The notes beneath the pieces were generated by a model. The model made no database searches and was not told where the DNA came from. It saw only the letters and a program-made list of their open reading frames with translations. Below are positions 1-8,405 of a DNA stretch of 64,000 nt, piece after piece (the stretch's first letter is position 1; every line of letters starts with the position of its first letter). The stretch comes from Bradyrhizobium diversitatis (GTDB taxonomy: Bacteria; Pseudomonadota; Alphaproteobacteria; Rhizobiales; Xanthobacteraceae): positions 186,001-250,000 of the forward strand of contig NZ_JACEGD010000012.1 in the NCBI RefSeq assembly GCF_016031635.1, read 5' to 3'. Position numbers and translations under genes: made by a program.

Positions 1-183
1 CGCGATCACGGCTTGCCGCGGTAGCGGCCAGGGGATCCGCTCGACGTCGAGCTTTTCGGCGAGCGCCGGAAACGAGGCCAGCACGCCCTCGATCAGCGCG
101 CAATGCCAGCAATAGAACCTGCGATTCGGAAAGGCCGGATCCTCGAAACCAGGACGCAGCAGAAACAGGCGGTCGCGCGTCAT
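1..183 (-). CDS. DUF3088 family protein (partial, C-terminus outside window)
   Basis: An open frame runs leftward from ATG at 183 to the window edge. The visible 61 residues contain the motif RPGFEDPAFPNRRFYCWHC, with a Cys-x-x-Cys pair, followed by an LDVERI segment. I recognise this as the start of the small DUF3088 family, whose function is not known; the CxxC pair gives it a thioredoxin-like look, but that is an inference. The gene is divergent from the acyl-CoA ligase that follows, with about 110 bp between the two starts. The C-terminal end lies outside the window. Confidence 0.7.
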   Translation of the reverse strand, partial: MTRDRLFLLRPGFEDPAFPNRRFYCWHCALIEGVLASFPALAEKLDVERIPWPLPRQAVIA

Positions 184-294
184 GGGGTCGCTCCGAAGCA
201 TGGCCGCCTTGCTGAGGATCAAGGCGGCGCGGTCTGGCCGGCCTAGTGTCGAGGCCCCAAATCGTTGGGGATCGATAGAGTTAAGAAGGACGCC

Positions 295-2121
295 ATGCCG
301 GGGCCGATCAGTCAACCGCACTCACTCGCCGACGTGACGACATTGCCGGAGCTCTTGCGCTGGCGCGTCCGTGCGACGCCGGCGGCGGAGGCCTATCGCC
401 ATTTTGACGGCGCTGCCGGACGCTGGGTCAGCCAGTCCTGGCAGGAAATCGATGCGGAATTCGAGCGCTGGCGGCGGGCGCTGGCCACGGAGGGCTTTGC
501 GGCCGGCGAGCGCGTTGCCATCCTGATGCCCAACGGCGTTGCGCATGTCGCGATGGACCAGGCGGCGCTGTCGCGCGGGCTCGTTCCGGTGCCGATGCAT
601 GCCGTCGACAACCCCGACAGCATCGCCTACATCCTCGCCGATTCCGGTGCGCTGCTGCTGTTCGTGGATACGCTGTCGCGCTGGCAGGCGATCACCGCCA
701 CTGGTCAGCCGCTCGACCATCTCAAGCGCATCGTCTGCGCGGATCCGGCGGGGCTCAGTGCTGCTGATGCCCGTATCGTCGCGCTCGACCGCTGGCTTGC
801 GGAGCCTCGAAGCGTCAGCGCGCCGCTGGCTGACGTCGTGGTCGAGCCCGATGATCTTGCCGCCATCGTCTACACTTCGGGCACGACCGGCCGGCCCAAG
901 GGCGTGATGCTGTCACATGGTAACATCGTCGCCAACGTGAAGGCCGTCGCGCAGCGCATCGCGGCCGTGCCCAACGACGTCTTCCTGTCCTTCCTGCCGC
1001 TCTCGCACACCTTCGAGCGTACCGGCGGCTATTATTATCCGATCGCGGTGGGGGCCTGCGTCGCCTATGCGCGCTCGGTGCCGCAACTCGCGGAAGACCT
1101 GAAAATGGTACGGCCGACGGTGCTGGTCTCCGTGCCCCGCATCTATGAGCGCGTCTACGCCCTGATCATGCAACATCGCGCGGCGGCCGGCGGCGCAGAA
1201 CGCAGGCTGCTCGATCTCGCGCTTGCCGTCGGCGGCCGGCGCTTCGATGCGCGGCAGGGTCGCGGCTCGCAGGCGCTGTTCGACCGGCTTGCCTGGCCGC
1301 TCCTGAAGCGTTTCGTCGTCGACAAGGTGCTGGCCCAGTTCGGCGGACGCCTGCGCGTTGCTGTCTCCGGCGGCGCTCCGATTGCCGAGCCGGTCATCCG
1401 CCTGTTTCTCGCGCTCGGGCTCGACGTTCTTCAGGGCTACGGCATGACTGAGACCTCGCCGGTCGTTTCCGTCAATACGCCCGACGACAACGATCCGTCC
1501 TCGGTCGGCCGTGTCCTGGACGGTCTGGAAGTCAGGCTCGGCGAGCTCGACGAGCTGCTCGTTCGCGGGCCGAGCGTGATGCTCGGCTACTGGCACAAGC
1601 CGGAGGAGACGCGCAAGGTCAAGCAGGCCGATGGCTGGCTGCACACCGGCGATCAGGCCCGCATCGAGAACGGGCGCATCACCATCACCGGCCGCATCAA
1701 GGACATCCTGGTCACTTCGACCGGCGAGAAGATCGCGCCGGTGGATCTGGAGACCGCCATCCTCGCCGATCCCCTGTTCGAGCAGGTGTTGGTGATCGGC
1801 GAACAGCGGCCGTTCCTCGCCGCGCTGGTCGTGCTGAATGCAAAAGCCTGGGTGCAGGAAAAAGAAAGGCTCGCGGCGAGCGGCAAGCAAGGCGCTGCGG
1901 CGGAGCGGGCCGTGCTGCTGGCCAGAATTGCGGCGGCGGTGAAGGCCTATCCGTCCTACGCGACGCCGCGCGCGGTATGGTGGACGCTGGATCCGTGGAC
2001 CATTGCCGGCGGCCTGCTCACGCCGACGCTGAAGAACAAGCGCCCCGCGCTCGAGCGCCGCTTCGCCGCCGAGATCGAGCAGATCTACGCCAGGAAGCCG
2101 GCGACGATAACGTCGACGTGA
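295..2121 (+). CDS. Long-chain acyl-CoA synthetase (AMP-binding family)
   Basis: This 608-residue protein is an adenylate-forming ligase that should activate a fatty acid to its CoA thioester through an acyl-AMP. The phosphate-binding motif YTSGTTGRPKG lies near residues 193-203, GYGMTETSP follows in the middle, and HTGDQARI plus GRIKDI mark the hinge region. The C-terminal segment with TLKNKRPALERRF resembles the long-chain (FadD15/ACSL) branch. I chose the ATG at 295 because AAGAAGGA sits 4 bases upstream; an in-frame TTG at 265 would extend it without a good ribosome site. The next gene, 94 bp downstream on the same strand, is an oleate hydratase, so both may act on free unsaturated fatty acids. 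Exact substrate is unknown. Confidence 0.88.
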   Translation: MPGPISQPHSLADVTTLPELLRWRVRATPAAEAYRHFDGAAGRWVSQSWQEIDAEFERWRRALATEGFAAGERVAILMPNGVAHVAMDQAALSRGLVPVPMHAVDNPDSIAYILADSGALLLFVDTLSRWQAITATGQPLDHLKRIVCADPAGLSAADARIVALDRWLAEPRSVSAPLADVVVEPDDLAAIVYTSGTTGRPKGVMLSHGNIVANVKAVAQRIAAVPNDVFLSFLPLSHTFERTGGYYYPIAVGACVAYARSVPQLAEDLKMVRPTVLVSVPRIYERVYALIMQHRAAAGGAERRLLDLALAVGGRRFDARQGRGSQALFDRLAWPLLKRFVVDKVLAQFGGRLRVAVSGGAPIAEPVIRLFLALGLDVLQGYGMTETSPVVSVNTPDDNDPSSVGRVLDGLEVRLGELDELLVRGPSVMLGYWHKPEETRKVKQADGWLHTGDQARIENGRITITGRIKDILVTSTGEKIAPVDLETAILADPLFEQVLVIGEQRPFLAALVVLNAKAWVQEKERLAASGKQGAAAERAVLLARIAAAVKAYPSYATPRAVWWTLDPWTIAGGLLTPTLKNKRPALERRFAAEIEQIYARKPATITST

Positions 2122-2215
2122 TTTCGCCTCCGGTCGCCCTTGATCCAGCGCAACTTCGGTCGCCGCGGCGCGATGCAATGTCGAAGCGACACTGGAAATG
2201 CAATCGAGGCAGGTC

Positions 2216-3775
2216 ATGAAGGCGTATTTCATCGGCGGTGGCATTGGATCGCTCGCAGGCGCGGCGTTCCTCGTTCGCGATGCGCAGCTGCCGGGGCGCG
2301 ACATCGTGATCTACGAGACGCAGCCGCTGGTCGGCGGCAGCCTCGACGGCGCGCAGCTCGCGAACGGCGCCTATTCGCTGCGCGGCGGGCGAATGCTCAC
2401 CACCGACCATTACGAATGCACCTGGGATCTGCTCTCGAGTATTCCCTCGCTCGAACATCCCGGCCTCAGCGTGCGCGACGAGACCATCGCCTTCAACGAA
2501 GAGAACCCGGCGCATTCCCGCGCGCGGCTGGTCGACCGCAACCGCTTCAAGGTCGACGTCTCGCATATGGGTTTTTCCGCGCGCGACCGGATCGAGCTGC
2601 TGCGGCTCACCGAAGCTTCGGAGGAGACGCTCGGCAATAGCCGCATCACCGACTGGCTGTCGCCCGGATTCTTCGAGTCCAATTTCTGGTACATGTGGCA
2701 GACCACCTTCGCCTTCCAGCCCTGGCACAGCGCGGTCGAGCTGAAGCGGTATCTGCACCGCTTCATGAGCGAGTTTCCGCGGATCGAGACGCTCGGCGGC
2801 GTCAAGCGCACCGTCTACAATCAGTATGACGCGATCGTGCGGCCGCTCGCCGACTGGCTCAAGCGCCAGGGCGTGCAGTTCGTGCGCGGCACGCGCGTCA
2901 CCGAGATGGCGTTCGAGGCCGACGGCGCGCGCTTGCGCGTGCATCAGCTCACGCTCGACCGCGACAGCCGCACCGCCAACGTCCGGGTCGAAGACGGCGA
3001 TCTCGTTTTCTTCCAGAACGGCTCGATGACGGACGCCTCGAGCCTGGGCACGATGACCGAGCCCCCGCCGCGCCTGACCAAGGCCGACAGTCAGGGCTGG
3101 GCGCTGTGGGAGACGATCGCGCAAGGACATCCCGAATTCGGCAATCCGTCCGCGTTCAACAGTTCGATCCCCGAATCCTATTGGCTGTCCTTCACCGTCA
3201 CCTGCCGCGATCCACGGTTCTTCGACCGGATGGAAGCGTTCTCCGGCAACAGGGCCGGCACCGGTGGTCTCGTCACGTTCAAGGACTCCAACTGGCTGAT
3301 GTCGGTCGTGCTCTATCACCAGCCGCATTTCACGGGCCAGCCGAAGAATGTGCAGGTGTTCTGGGGTTATGCGCTGCATCCCGACCGCATCGGCAATTTC
3401 GTGGCAAAGCCGATGTCGGATTGCGGCGGCGCCGACATCCTGAAGGAGCTCTGCGGTCACCTGAACTTCGATCCCGCCGTGTTCGAGGATGCGATCTGCA
3501 TTCCCTGCCGCATGCCTTACATCACCAGCATGTTCATGCCGCGCAAGGCGGCCGACCGGCCGCCGCCGGTGCCCGAAAATTCCGTCAATCTCGCCTTCGT
3601 CAGCCAGTTCGTCGAGATCCCCGATGACGTCGTGTTCACCGTCGAATATTCGGTGCGTGCGGCGCAGACGGCGGTCTATCGGCTCATGAAGATCGATCGC
3701 CCGGTGCCGCCGGTGACGCGGCACGACAAGTCGCTTGCCGTGATCTTCGCGACGCTGGAGAAGGCGTTCGCGTGA
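2216..3775 (+). CDS. ohyA: Oleate hydratase (MCRA family, FAD-dependent)
   Basis: The 519-residue protein should add water to the cis-9 double bond of oleic acid to make 10-hydroxystearate. The N-terminus carries a dinucleotide-binding fold, GGGIGSLAGAAFLVRD near residues 6-21, followed by GGSLDGA, which is typical of the myosin-cross-reactive antigen family. Later hallmarks include MWQTTFAFQPWHSA and the C-terminal FVSQFVEIPDDVVFTVEYS. Length is slightly below the usual 550-650 residues. An ATG at 2198 is also in frame; I prefer 2216 because of the GAGGCAGG sequence just before it. It probably detoxifies or modifies host or soil fatty acids and is adjacent to an acyl-CoA synthetase. Family assignment is firm; physiological role is inferred. 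Confidence 0.9.
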   Translation: MKAYFIGGGIGSLAGAAFLVRDAQLPGRDIVIYETQPLVGGSLDGAQLANGAYSLRGGRMLTTDHYECTWDLLSSIPSLEHPGLSVRDETIAFNEENPAHSRARLVDRNRFKVDVSHMGFSARDRIELLRLTEASEETLGNSRITDWLSPGFFESNFWYMWQTTFAFQPWHSAVELKRYLHRFMSEFPRIETLGGVKRTVYNQYDAIVRPLADWLKRQGVQFVRGTRVTEMAFEADGARLRVHQLTLDRDSRTANVRVEDGDLVFFQNGSMTDASSLGTMTEPPPRLTKADSQGWALWETIAQGHPEFGNPSAFNSSIPESYWLSFTVTCRDPRFFDRMEAFSGNRAGTGGLVTFKDSNWLMSVVLYHQPHFTGQPKNVQVFWGYALHPDRIGNFVAKPMSDCGGADILKELCGHLNFDPAVFEDAICIPCRMPYITSMFMPRKAADRPPPVPENSVNLAFVSQFVEIPDDVVFTVEYSVRAAQTAVYRLMKIDRPVPPVTRHDKSLAVIFATLEKAFA

Positions 3776-3778
3776 TGG

Positions 3779-4357
3779 CTATTTGAACGGGTCCTGGATC
3801 GACGGTGCCGACTGGCGGATGCGGCGCACGCTGACCGGCGAGCCGTCGGAGACGAACACGAGCTCGTATTTCCGGCCCTGGTTGTCGGTCGCCGAGCAGG
3901 TGACGTCGTTCACCTTCCGGGCGGCGAAATTGCCGGTCTGGCGGCAGACACCGGTGGAGGTCTGCTCGGCCGGCACCGGCAGGCCGTCGACCCTGGGCCG
4001 GTCCTTTGAGTTCAGCAGCATGCGGTCGATCGGCAGCTCGTAGGAATTGTCGTCGGCGCGCTTGCCGTTCTCCCCGGAAAACGACACGACGTGGCTGTCA
4101 TCGGACGGATTGTCGACAGCGACCGCGAAATTGACCCGGCCCCTGTCGCCATGGGCGTAGGCCACCGTCTTGCAGGCATAGGTACGGCCTGCGACCTTGA
4201 ACGTCTTGCAGTGGCCGGAGATCAGCGCCAGGAGGTCGATAAAGGCGTTCTGCTGCGGCTGCGGATTGTTGACCGGAATGGGTCCAGAAGTCTCGGCAAA
4301 ACAAGGGCTTGCCAAGACCATGATCAGGGCGGCGAGGACCGGTCGGCAGAGGCGCAT
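3779..4357 (-). CDS. Exported protein of unknown function
   Basis: The 192-residue product begins with a clear signal peptide (MRLCRPVLAALIMVLAS, cleavage probably after CFA). The mature part contains four cysteines, in the motifs SGHCKTF, TYACKT, GVCRQT and DVTCSA, spaced as expected for two disulfides, so it is likely periplasmic. I do not recognise a named family. It ends 3 bp from the convergent oleate hydratase stop. An in-frame extension to 4525 exists but would bury the signal peptide, so I start at 4357. The 200 bp upstream to the next gene hold nothing I can name. Confidence 0.72.
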   Translation of the reverse strand: MRLCRPVLAALIMVLASPCFAETSGPIPVNNPQPQQNAFIDLLALISGHCKTFKVAGRTYACKTVAYAHGDRGRVNFAVAVDNPSDDSHVVSFSGENGKRADDNSYELPIDRMLLNSKDRPRVDGLPVPAEQTSTGVCRQTGNFAARKVNDVTCSATDNQGRKYELVFVSDGSPVSVRRIRQSAPSIQDPFK

Positions 4358-4559
4358 CGTCGGGCTCGTGTGCCAGGGGGCCGTGGCGGCGGACAAGGTC
4401 CGTCCAACAACCATCGAACCGCAAAATGGTTGCGATCCCGTTCGCTCCGCAATTCCCGCCTGGAATACCACCGCGTCACCCCCGACGGCGCTTTGCCCAA
4501 ATTGCCCAACCCGAATGGCCAGCACATGCCATCAGGGCAGTGTTTTTTTCGTGGCGGAG

Positions 4560-5873
4560 CTAGCCTGTCGCCGCCTGCCAGCGCGCATCCCGAAGTGAGG
4601 GCCGGCGGTGCAGGCGGGCATCCAGCAGGGCGCGGGCGCGGCGCAGCTCGCCGCTGCGCATGAGCGCGACGATAAAGGTGTCTTCGATCAGCTCGCGCTG
4701 GGCATGGCTGCCGCCGATGCGCACGACCTCGCCGAGGACCGGCGCGAGCACCTGGACGCAAGTCCGATAATCCTCATCGGCGAAAGCCAGGAGCGCGCGG
4801 CAGATTGCCGGTACCACGGGACCGGCGGGCAGCTTGCCGTCGGCGAGCCGCTGCTCGATCGCCCCAAGGCGCGCGGCGAGCGCCTCGCGGTTTTGCGTGG
4901 CGGCCGCGAACAGCGCCATGTGGACGTCGGCAAAGGACAGGCTCGACTTCGGAAACAGCTTTTGCGCGGCGGCGTCAGCCTCGCGCCACAGCGCTTTCGG
5001 CACGGCATGGCCGTAGGCAGACAGGCGCCAGAGCAGCGAGGCGCTGTCGGTGACGACGTTGAGCGGCGGCGCCTGCGTGGCGGAGGGCTGGAGCACGTCG
5101 GCATAGATCGACAGCGCCCGCGCCGCATCGCCATGCTCGAGCGCGCCGAGCGCCTGGTGCCAGCGGATATGGCTGTGCAGGATTCCGGCGCGGTCGTAAG
5201 TGGGGATCCATTCGTCGACGAGGCGGTCGGCCGCATCGATCGAGCCGTCCTCGAACATCGCATGCAGCGCCGCGTGCACGGCGTGGGCGTTCTGCCGGCG
5301 CAGATTGAAGCCACGCTCGGTGACGGCGCGGCCGCGGGCGACGTCGCCATTCTCCGTCATCGCCCAGCCGGACATGGTGAGGAACCACCAGTCCTCGCCA
5401 TAATGCCGCGCGACGCGCTCGCAGAGCTCGTGCCGGGCGCGATCGTGGTCGGCCATGCCGGAGAAGGCGAACAGGCCGAACGCGCCGAGCGGCAGCGACA
5501 GCACCACGGCGTCGCGTGGCCATGCGTCGATGTGCTTCAGCGTCGATGCGATGGCCTCGGGCAGCCGGCCCTCGATCGCGAGCGCCAGCGTCTCGACATG
5601 CGAGCGTTCGCGCTCGGTGCCGCGCTTGGCCACGAGCTCGCGCGCGAGCGTCGCCTTCTGCCGCGCGAGATCGCCCTGCTGGTAGAAGGCATGCACGCGG
5701 GCGCGGGCGATATGGGCCAGCGCGAAATCCGGGTCAGTCGCAATCGCGCGCTCCAAAGTCTCCGCCGTGCCGGTCCAGCCCGCGAGCATGAGGTCGACGC
5801 CTTCGCGATAGGCGGCCGCCGCCTCGTGCGAGGTGGTGGAGAGCGGCAGGCCGTAGCGGTCTTCAAGCGCCAT
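4560..5873 (-). CDS. TTC38-like tetratricopeptide repeat protein
   Basis: This 437-residue protein is made almost wholly of helical repeats and matches the pattern of the bacterial tetratricopeptide repeat protein 38 family: an N-terminal GLPLSTTS segment, a hydrophobic LSLPLGAFGLFAFSG centre, GWAMTENGD, HAVHAALHAMFEDG and an AGILHSHIRWHQALGALE block. No signal peptide is present, so it should be cytoplasmic. Members are scaffolds of unknown function. The start at 5873 has GGGAGA before it. It follows the aldo/keto reductase by only 15 bp on the same strand, so the two are probably one transcript, which hints at a shared but unknown role. Confidence 0.82.
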   Translation of the reverse strand: MALEDRYGLPLSTTSHEAAAAYREGVDLMLAGWTGTAETLERAIATDPDFALAHIARARVHAFYQQGDLARQKATLARELVAKRGTERERSHVETLALAIEGRLPEAIASTLKHIDAWPRDAVVLSLPLGAFGLFAFSGMADHDRARHELCERVARHYGEDWWFLTMSGWAMTENGDVARGRAVTERGFNLRRQNAHAVHAALHAMFEDGSIDAADRLVDEWIPTYDRAGILHSHIRWHQALGALEHGDAARALSIYADVLQPSATQAPPLNVVTDSASLLWRLSAYGHAVPKALWREADAAAQKLFPKSSLSFADVHMALFAAATQNREALAARLGAIEQRLADGKLPAGPVVPAICRALLAFADEDYRTCVQVLAPVLGEVVRIGGSHAQRELIEDTFIVALMRSGELRRARALLDARLHRRPSLRDARWQAATG

Positions 5874-5888
5874 CGTCGTCTCCCGTTC

Positions 5889-6899
5889 TCAGGCCGTCCG
5901 CGCGCGACGGCCCTCGATCGGATAGGCGGGGTCGTTGTAGCCCGGCGTCGAGGGATGGCCCGGCGTCACCAGCCGGTCGACCAGCGCCTCGTCCTCCGCG
6001 GTGAAGGAGTAATCGAGCGCGCTGATGTAGCCGTCCCATTGCTCCTCGGTGCGGGGACCGGCAATCACCGACGAGACGAAGGCGGAGTTCAGCACCCAGG
6101 CGACCGCGAACTGTCCGGCGGTGATGCCCTTCTTCTCCGCGTGAGTCTTGATCTCCTGCGCGAGGCGCAGCGATTCCGGCCGCCATTCGGTCTGCATCAT
6201 GCGGGTGTCGTTGCGGCCTGCGCGCGTCTCCTTGTCGGGGGCTGCATCCGGCTTGTACTTGCCGGTGAGCACCCCGCGCGCCAAGGGGCTATAGGGCACG
6301 ATGCCGAGATCGTAATAGGAACAGGCCGGGAAGTGCTCGACCTCCGGCATGCGGTTCATGGCGTTGTAGTAAGGCTGGCTCACCGCGGGTCGATCGATGC
6401 CGAGCCGGTCGCAGATGTTGCAGATCTCGGCGACGCGCCAGGCGCGGTAGTTGGAGACGCCGAAATAGCACACCTTGCCCGCGCGGATCAGGTCACCCAT
6501 CGCGCGCACCGTCTCTTCCAGCGGAGTCGCGTGGTCTTCCTTGTGCAAATAGTAGATGTCGATGTGATCGGTGCCGAGCCGCTTCAGGCTCTCGTCGGCC
6601 GCCTGCAACACCCAACGCCGCGACAGCCCGCCGCGATTGGGATCGTCGCCCATGGGATTGGCGAGTTTTGTCGCGAGCACCCAGGCGTTGCGATTGCTGG
6701 CGATGGCGCGGCCGACAACTTCTTCGGAGCCACCTTTCGAATAGGCATCCGCCGAGTCGATGAAGTTGATCCCGGCGCCGTGCGCCTTGTCGATGATCCG
6801 TTTTGACGTGGCTTCATCCGTCGGTCCGCCGAACATCATGGTGCCCAGGCAAATCGGCGACACTTTCAGGCCAGTCCGGCCGAGCTGACGGTATTGCAT
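5889..6899 (-). CDS. Aldo/keto reductase
   Basis: The 336-residue protein is an NADPH-dependent aldo/keto reductase. The catalytic tetrad is visible: Asp48 and Tyr53 in FIDSADAYSKGGSEE, Lys78 in VLATKLA and His119 in DIYYLHKED. The cofactor-binding C-terminal pattern VIAGPRTEEQWDGYISAL is also present. The N-terminal MQYRQLGRTGLKVSPICLG is typical of the YghZ/Tas-like branch. A good ribosome site, AAGGA, precedes the ATG at 6899. It is the first gene of a probable two-gene operon with the TPR protein. Substrate cannot be read from sequence. Confidence 0.9.
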   Translation of the reverse strand: MQYRQLGRTGLKVSPICLGTMMFGGPTDEATSKRIIDKAHGAGINFIDSADAYSKGGSEEVVGRAIASNRNAWVLATKLANPMGDDPNRGGLSRRWVLQAADESLKRLGTDHIDIYYLHKEDHATPLEETVRAMGDLIRAGKVCYFGVSNYRAWRVAEICNICDRLGIDRPAVSQPYYNAMNRMPEVEHFPACSYYDLGIVPYSPLARGVLTGKYKPDAAPDKETRAGRNDTRMMQTEWRPESLRLAQEIKTHAEKKGITAGQFAVAWVLNSAFVSSVIAGPRTEEQWDGYISALDYSFTAEDEALVDRLVTPGHPSTPGYNDPAYPIEGRRARTA

Positions 6900-6948
6900 G
6901 GGCTATCCTTGCTGCTTCTTCGTGAGAGCAGCATAGCCAGCAACGCCC

Positions 6949-7027
6949 GTCATTGCGAGCGCAGCGAAGCAATCCAGAGATGTGTCCGTGGAGGGATTCT
7001 GGATTGGTTCGCTGCGCTCGCAATGAC
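6949..7027. repeat. Palindromic intergenic element, GTCATTGCGAGC family
   Basis: Two 29-bp arms (6949-6977 and 6999-7027) are inverted repeats with one mismatch around a 21-bp loop. This element, with the following one, fills most of the 332-bp gap between the aldo/keto reductase and the thioesterase. It contains no gene: its translated form gives a short peptide beginning MRAQRSNP that is a known kind of over-annotation. Confidence 0.8.
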
Positions 7028-7057
7028 GAGGTGAGGAAGGCAGCCCGATTTCCTCGC

Positions 7058-7190
7058 GTCGTCCCGGACAAGCGGAGCGCAGATCCGGGACCCATAACCA
7101 CAGGGAGTTGTTTGGCGAAGACTCGGAGTGACCTGTCTCGCGCTATATCTACTCCCTGGGGTTATGGGTCCCCGCGTGCGCGGGGACGAC
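7058..7190. repeat. Palindromic intergenic element, GTCGTCCCGGAC family
   Basis: The outer arms begin GTCGTCCCGGAC and end GGGGACGAC; inner segments GGGACCCATAACCACAGGGAG and CTCCCTGGGGTTATGGGTCC pair with each other. The same family recurs at 15571-15734 and 16569-16754. Long imperfect arms suggest a large RNA or DNA cruciform-type structure rather than a simple terminator. Confidence 0.8.
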
Positions 7191-7231
7191 AGCGGAGTGT
7201 TTGGCGACAGCGGGGGCTGCCTAACTTATGC

Positions 7232-7657
7232 CTACGCCGGCCCCTTCAATATCTTGAACACGCCATTCGCCATCACGACGCAACGATCGTCCACGCTGAC
7301 CTCGGTGCTCATGAAAATCAGGCTGCGGGTCGAGCGTACCACGCGCGGGCGGGAGATCAGGATGTCGCCGATCTGGCCGGCCTCGACGAAGTGGGTGTCG
7401 AGCTGCACCGTCGCCAGATATTCCTTGCCGGAGACATAGCGGGCCGTCATGCCGCAGGTGCGGTCGGCGAAGGTCATCATCACGCCGCCCTGGACCATGC
7501 CACGGCGATTGTGGTGCTTGTCCTCTGTCGCGAGTGCGAATTCGTAATGGCCGTCGACCTTGCGCTCCCACAAGGGGCCGATCAGGTGCAGGAAGCCCGT
7601 GGTCTGCAGGATGCTCCAGCCGTCTGATTTCAGCCTTGCGGCGGCCTTGGTGGTCAT
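7232..7657 (-). CDS. PaaI-family hotdog thioesterase
   Basis: The 141-residue protein has a single hotdog fold and should hydrolyse acyl-CoA thioesters. The signature HNRRGMVQGGVMMTFADRTCG (residues about 49-69) matches the HGG-type substrate-binding helix of PaaI-like enzymes, with Asp in the FADR turn. I start at ATG 7657, where AGGA lies about ten bases upstream, rather than at the in-frame 7723, whose extra residues look like non-coding sequence. It is divergent from the Nudix gene, with 71 bp between starts. Substrate is unknown. Confidence 0.82.
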   Translation of the reverse strand: MTTKAAARLKSDGWSILQTTGFLHLIGPLWERKVDGHYEFALATEDKHHNRRGMVQGGVMMTFADRTCGMTARYVSGKEYLATVQLDTHFVEAGQIGDILISRPRVVRSTRSLIFMSTEVSVDDRCVVMANGVFKILKGPA

Positions 7658-7728
7658 GTCGTCGTCCGTTCCTGCGTGGGCCTTGCGAGCGCATTTCATC
7701 GGGGCCGGACGTGGTGTAGTCAAGCATC

Positions 7729-8352
7729 ATGAGACCGTTCGATGATGCCACACGGCGGAATATCGCGGATGCCTGCGCAGCCTTCACGCGCCTGCGGGAG
7801 GATGATGCGCAAGCGACGCTGAAGCGCGCCGCGGTGGCGGTCGCGCTAACCGCGAGCGAGGGCAACGACACTGCGCTGCTGCTCACGCTGCGCGCGTCGC
7901 ATCTGCGCGCCCATCGCGGTCAATGGGCGCTGCCGGGCGGCCGATGCGATCCCGGCGAGACGCCGGTCGAAGCGGCGTTGCGCGAGCTCGACGAGGAGCT
8001 CGGCCTTCGCCTCACGGACGCGGATGTGCTCGGCACGCTCGACGACTACCCGACGCGGTCCGGTTATCTGATCACGCCGGTCGTGGTCTGGGCTGCGGGC
8101 CGCGGCGCGATCCGGCCGAACCCGGAGGAGGTCGCGTCCGTGCATCGCATCGCACTGGCGACGATCGAGCGCGAGGACGCTTTCGATTTCGTCGCGATCC
8201 CCGAAAGCAGCCGCCGCGTGATCCGCTTCCATCACCAGATGAGCCTGATCCACGCCCCGACGGCGGCGCTGATCTACCAGTTCCGCGAGGTGCTGGCGGG
8301 GCGGCACACCCGCGTCACCGACCTGGAACAGCCGGTGTTCGCCTGGAAGTGA
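7729..8352 (+). CDS. Nudix hydrolase, CoA pyrophosphatase type
   Basis: The 207-residue protein carries a full Nudix box: Gly71, Glu77, then Arg85-Glu86-Leu87 and Glu89-Glu90 to Gly92. The sequence LPGGRCDPGETP just before the helix and the upstream TLRASHLRAHRGQWA follow the CoA pyrophosphatase (NudL-like) pattern, in which CoA or acyl-CoA is cut to 3',5'-ADP and acyl-phosphopantetheine. The gene is divergent from a thioesterase, so both neighbours could act on acyl-CoA pools. The family is clear; the CoA specificity is a family-based inference. Confidence 0.85.
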   Translation: MRPFDDATRRNIADACAAFTRLREDDAQATLKRAAVAVALTASEGNDTALLLTLRASHLRAHRGQWALPGGRCDPGETPVEAALRELDEELGLRLTDADVLGTLDDYPTRSGYLITPVVVWAAGRGAIRPNPEEVASVHRIALATIEREDAFDFVAIPESSRRVIRFHHQMSLIHAPTAALIYQFREVLAGRHTRVTDLEQPVFAWK

Positions 8353-8362
8353 TGGTAAACGG

Positions 8363-8374
8363 CACGTTAACGTG
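8363..8374. promoter_or_regulatory. Perfect palindrome CACGTTAACGTG, possible operator
   Basis: This 12-bp perfect palindrome lies between the Nudix stop and the ATG at 8406, about 31 bp before that start. It is flanked by GGTAAACG on the left and CGGTTACC on the right, giving a larger imperfect dyad. It has no T-tract, so a terminator is unlikely. No regulator can be named. Confidence 0.3.
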
Positions 8375-8405
8375 ACGGTTACCGGATGCCTGCTAAGAGA
8401 GCAGC

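Noticed and set aside
2140..2153. TTGATCCAGCGCAA upstream of oleate hydratase, loosely similar to a FixK site
   Set aside because: Only the left half-site is good and the right half is GCAA; too weak compared with the perfect box at 23608.
4608..6806. Long plus-strand frame over the TPR protein and reductase
   Set aside because: Both minus-strand proteins have clear families; the plus frame has no motif and only codon-bias openness.
6953..7627. Open frame starting MRAQRSNP across a palindromic repeat
   Set aside because: It is translated from the repeat elements at 6949-7190 and runs antisense to the thioesterase; such peptides recur wherever the repeat occurs.
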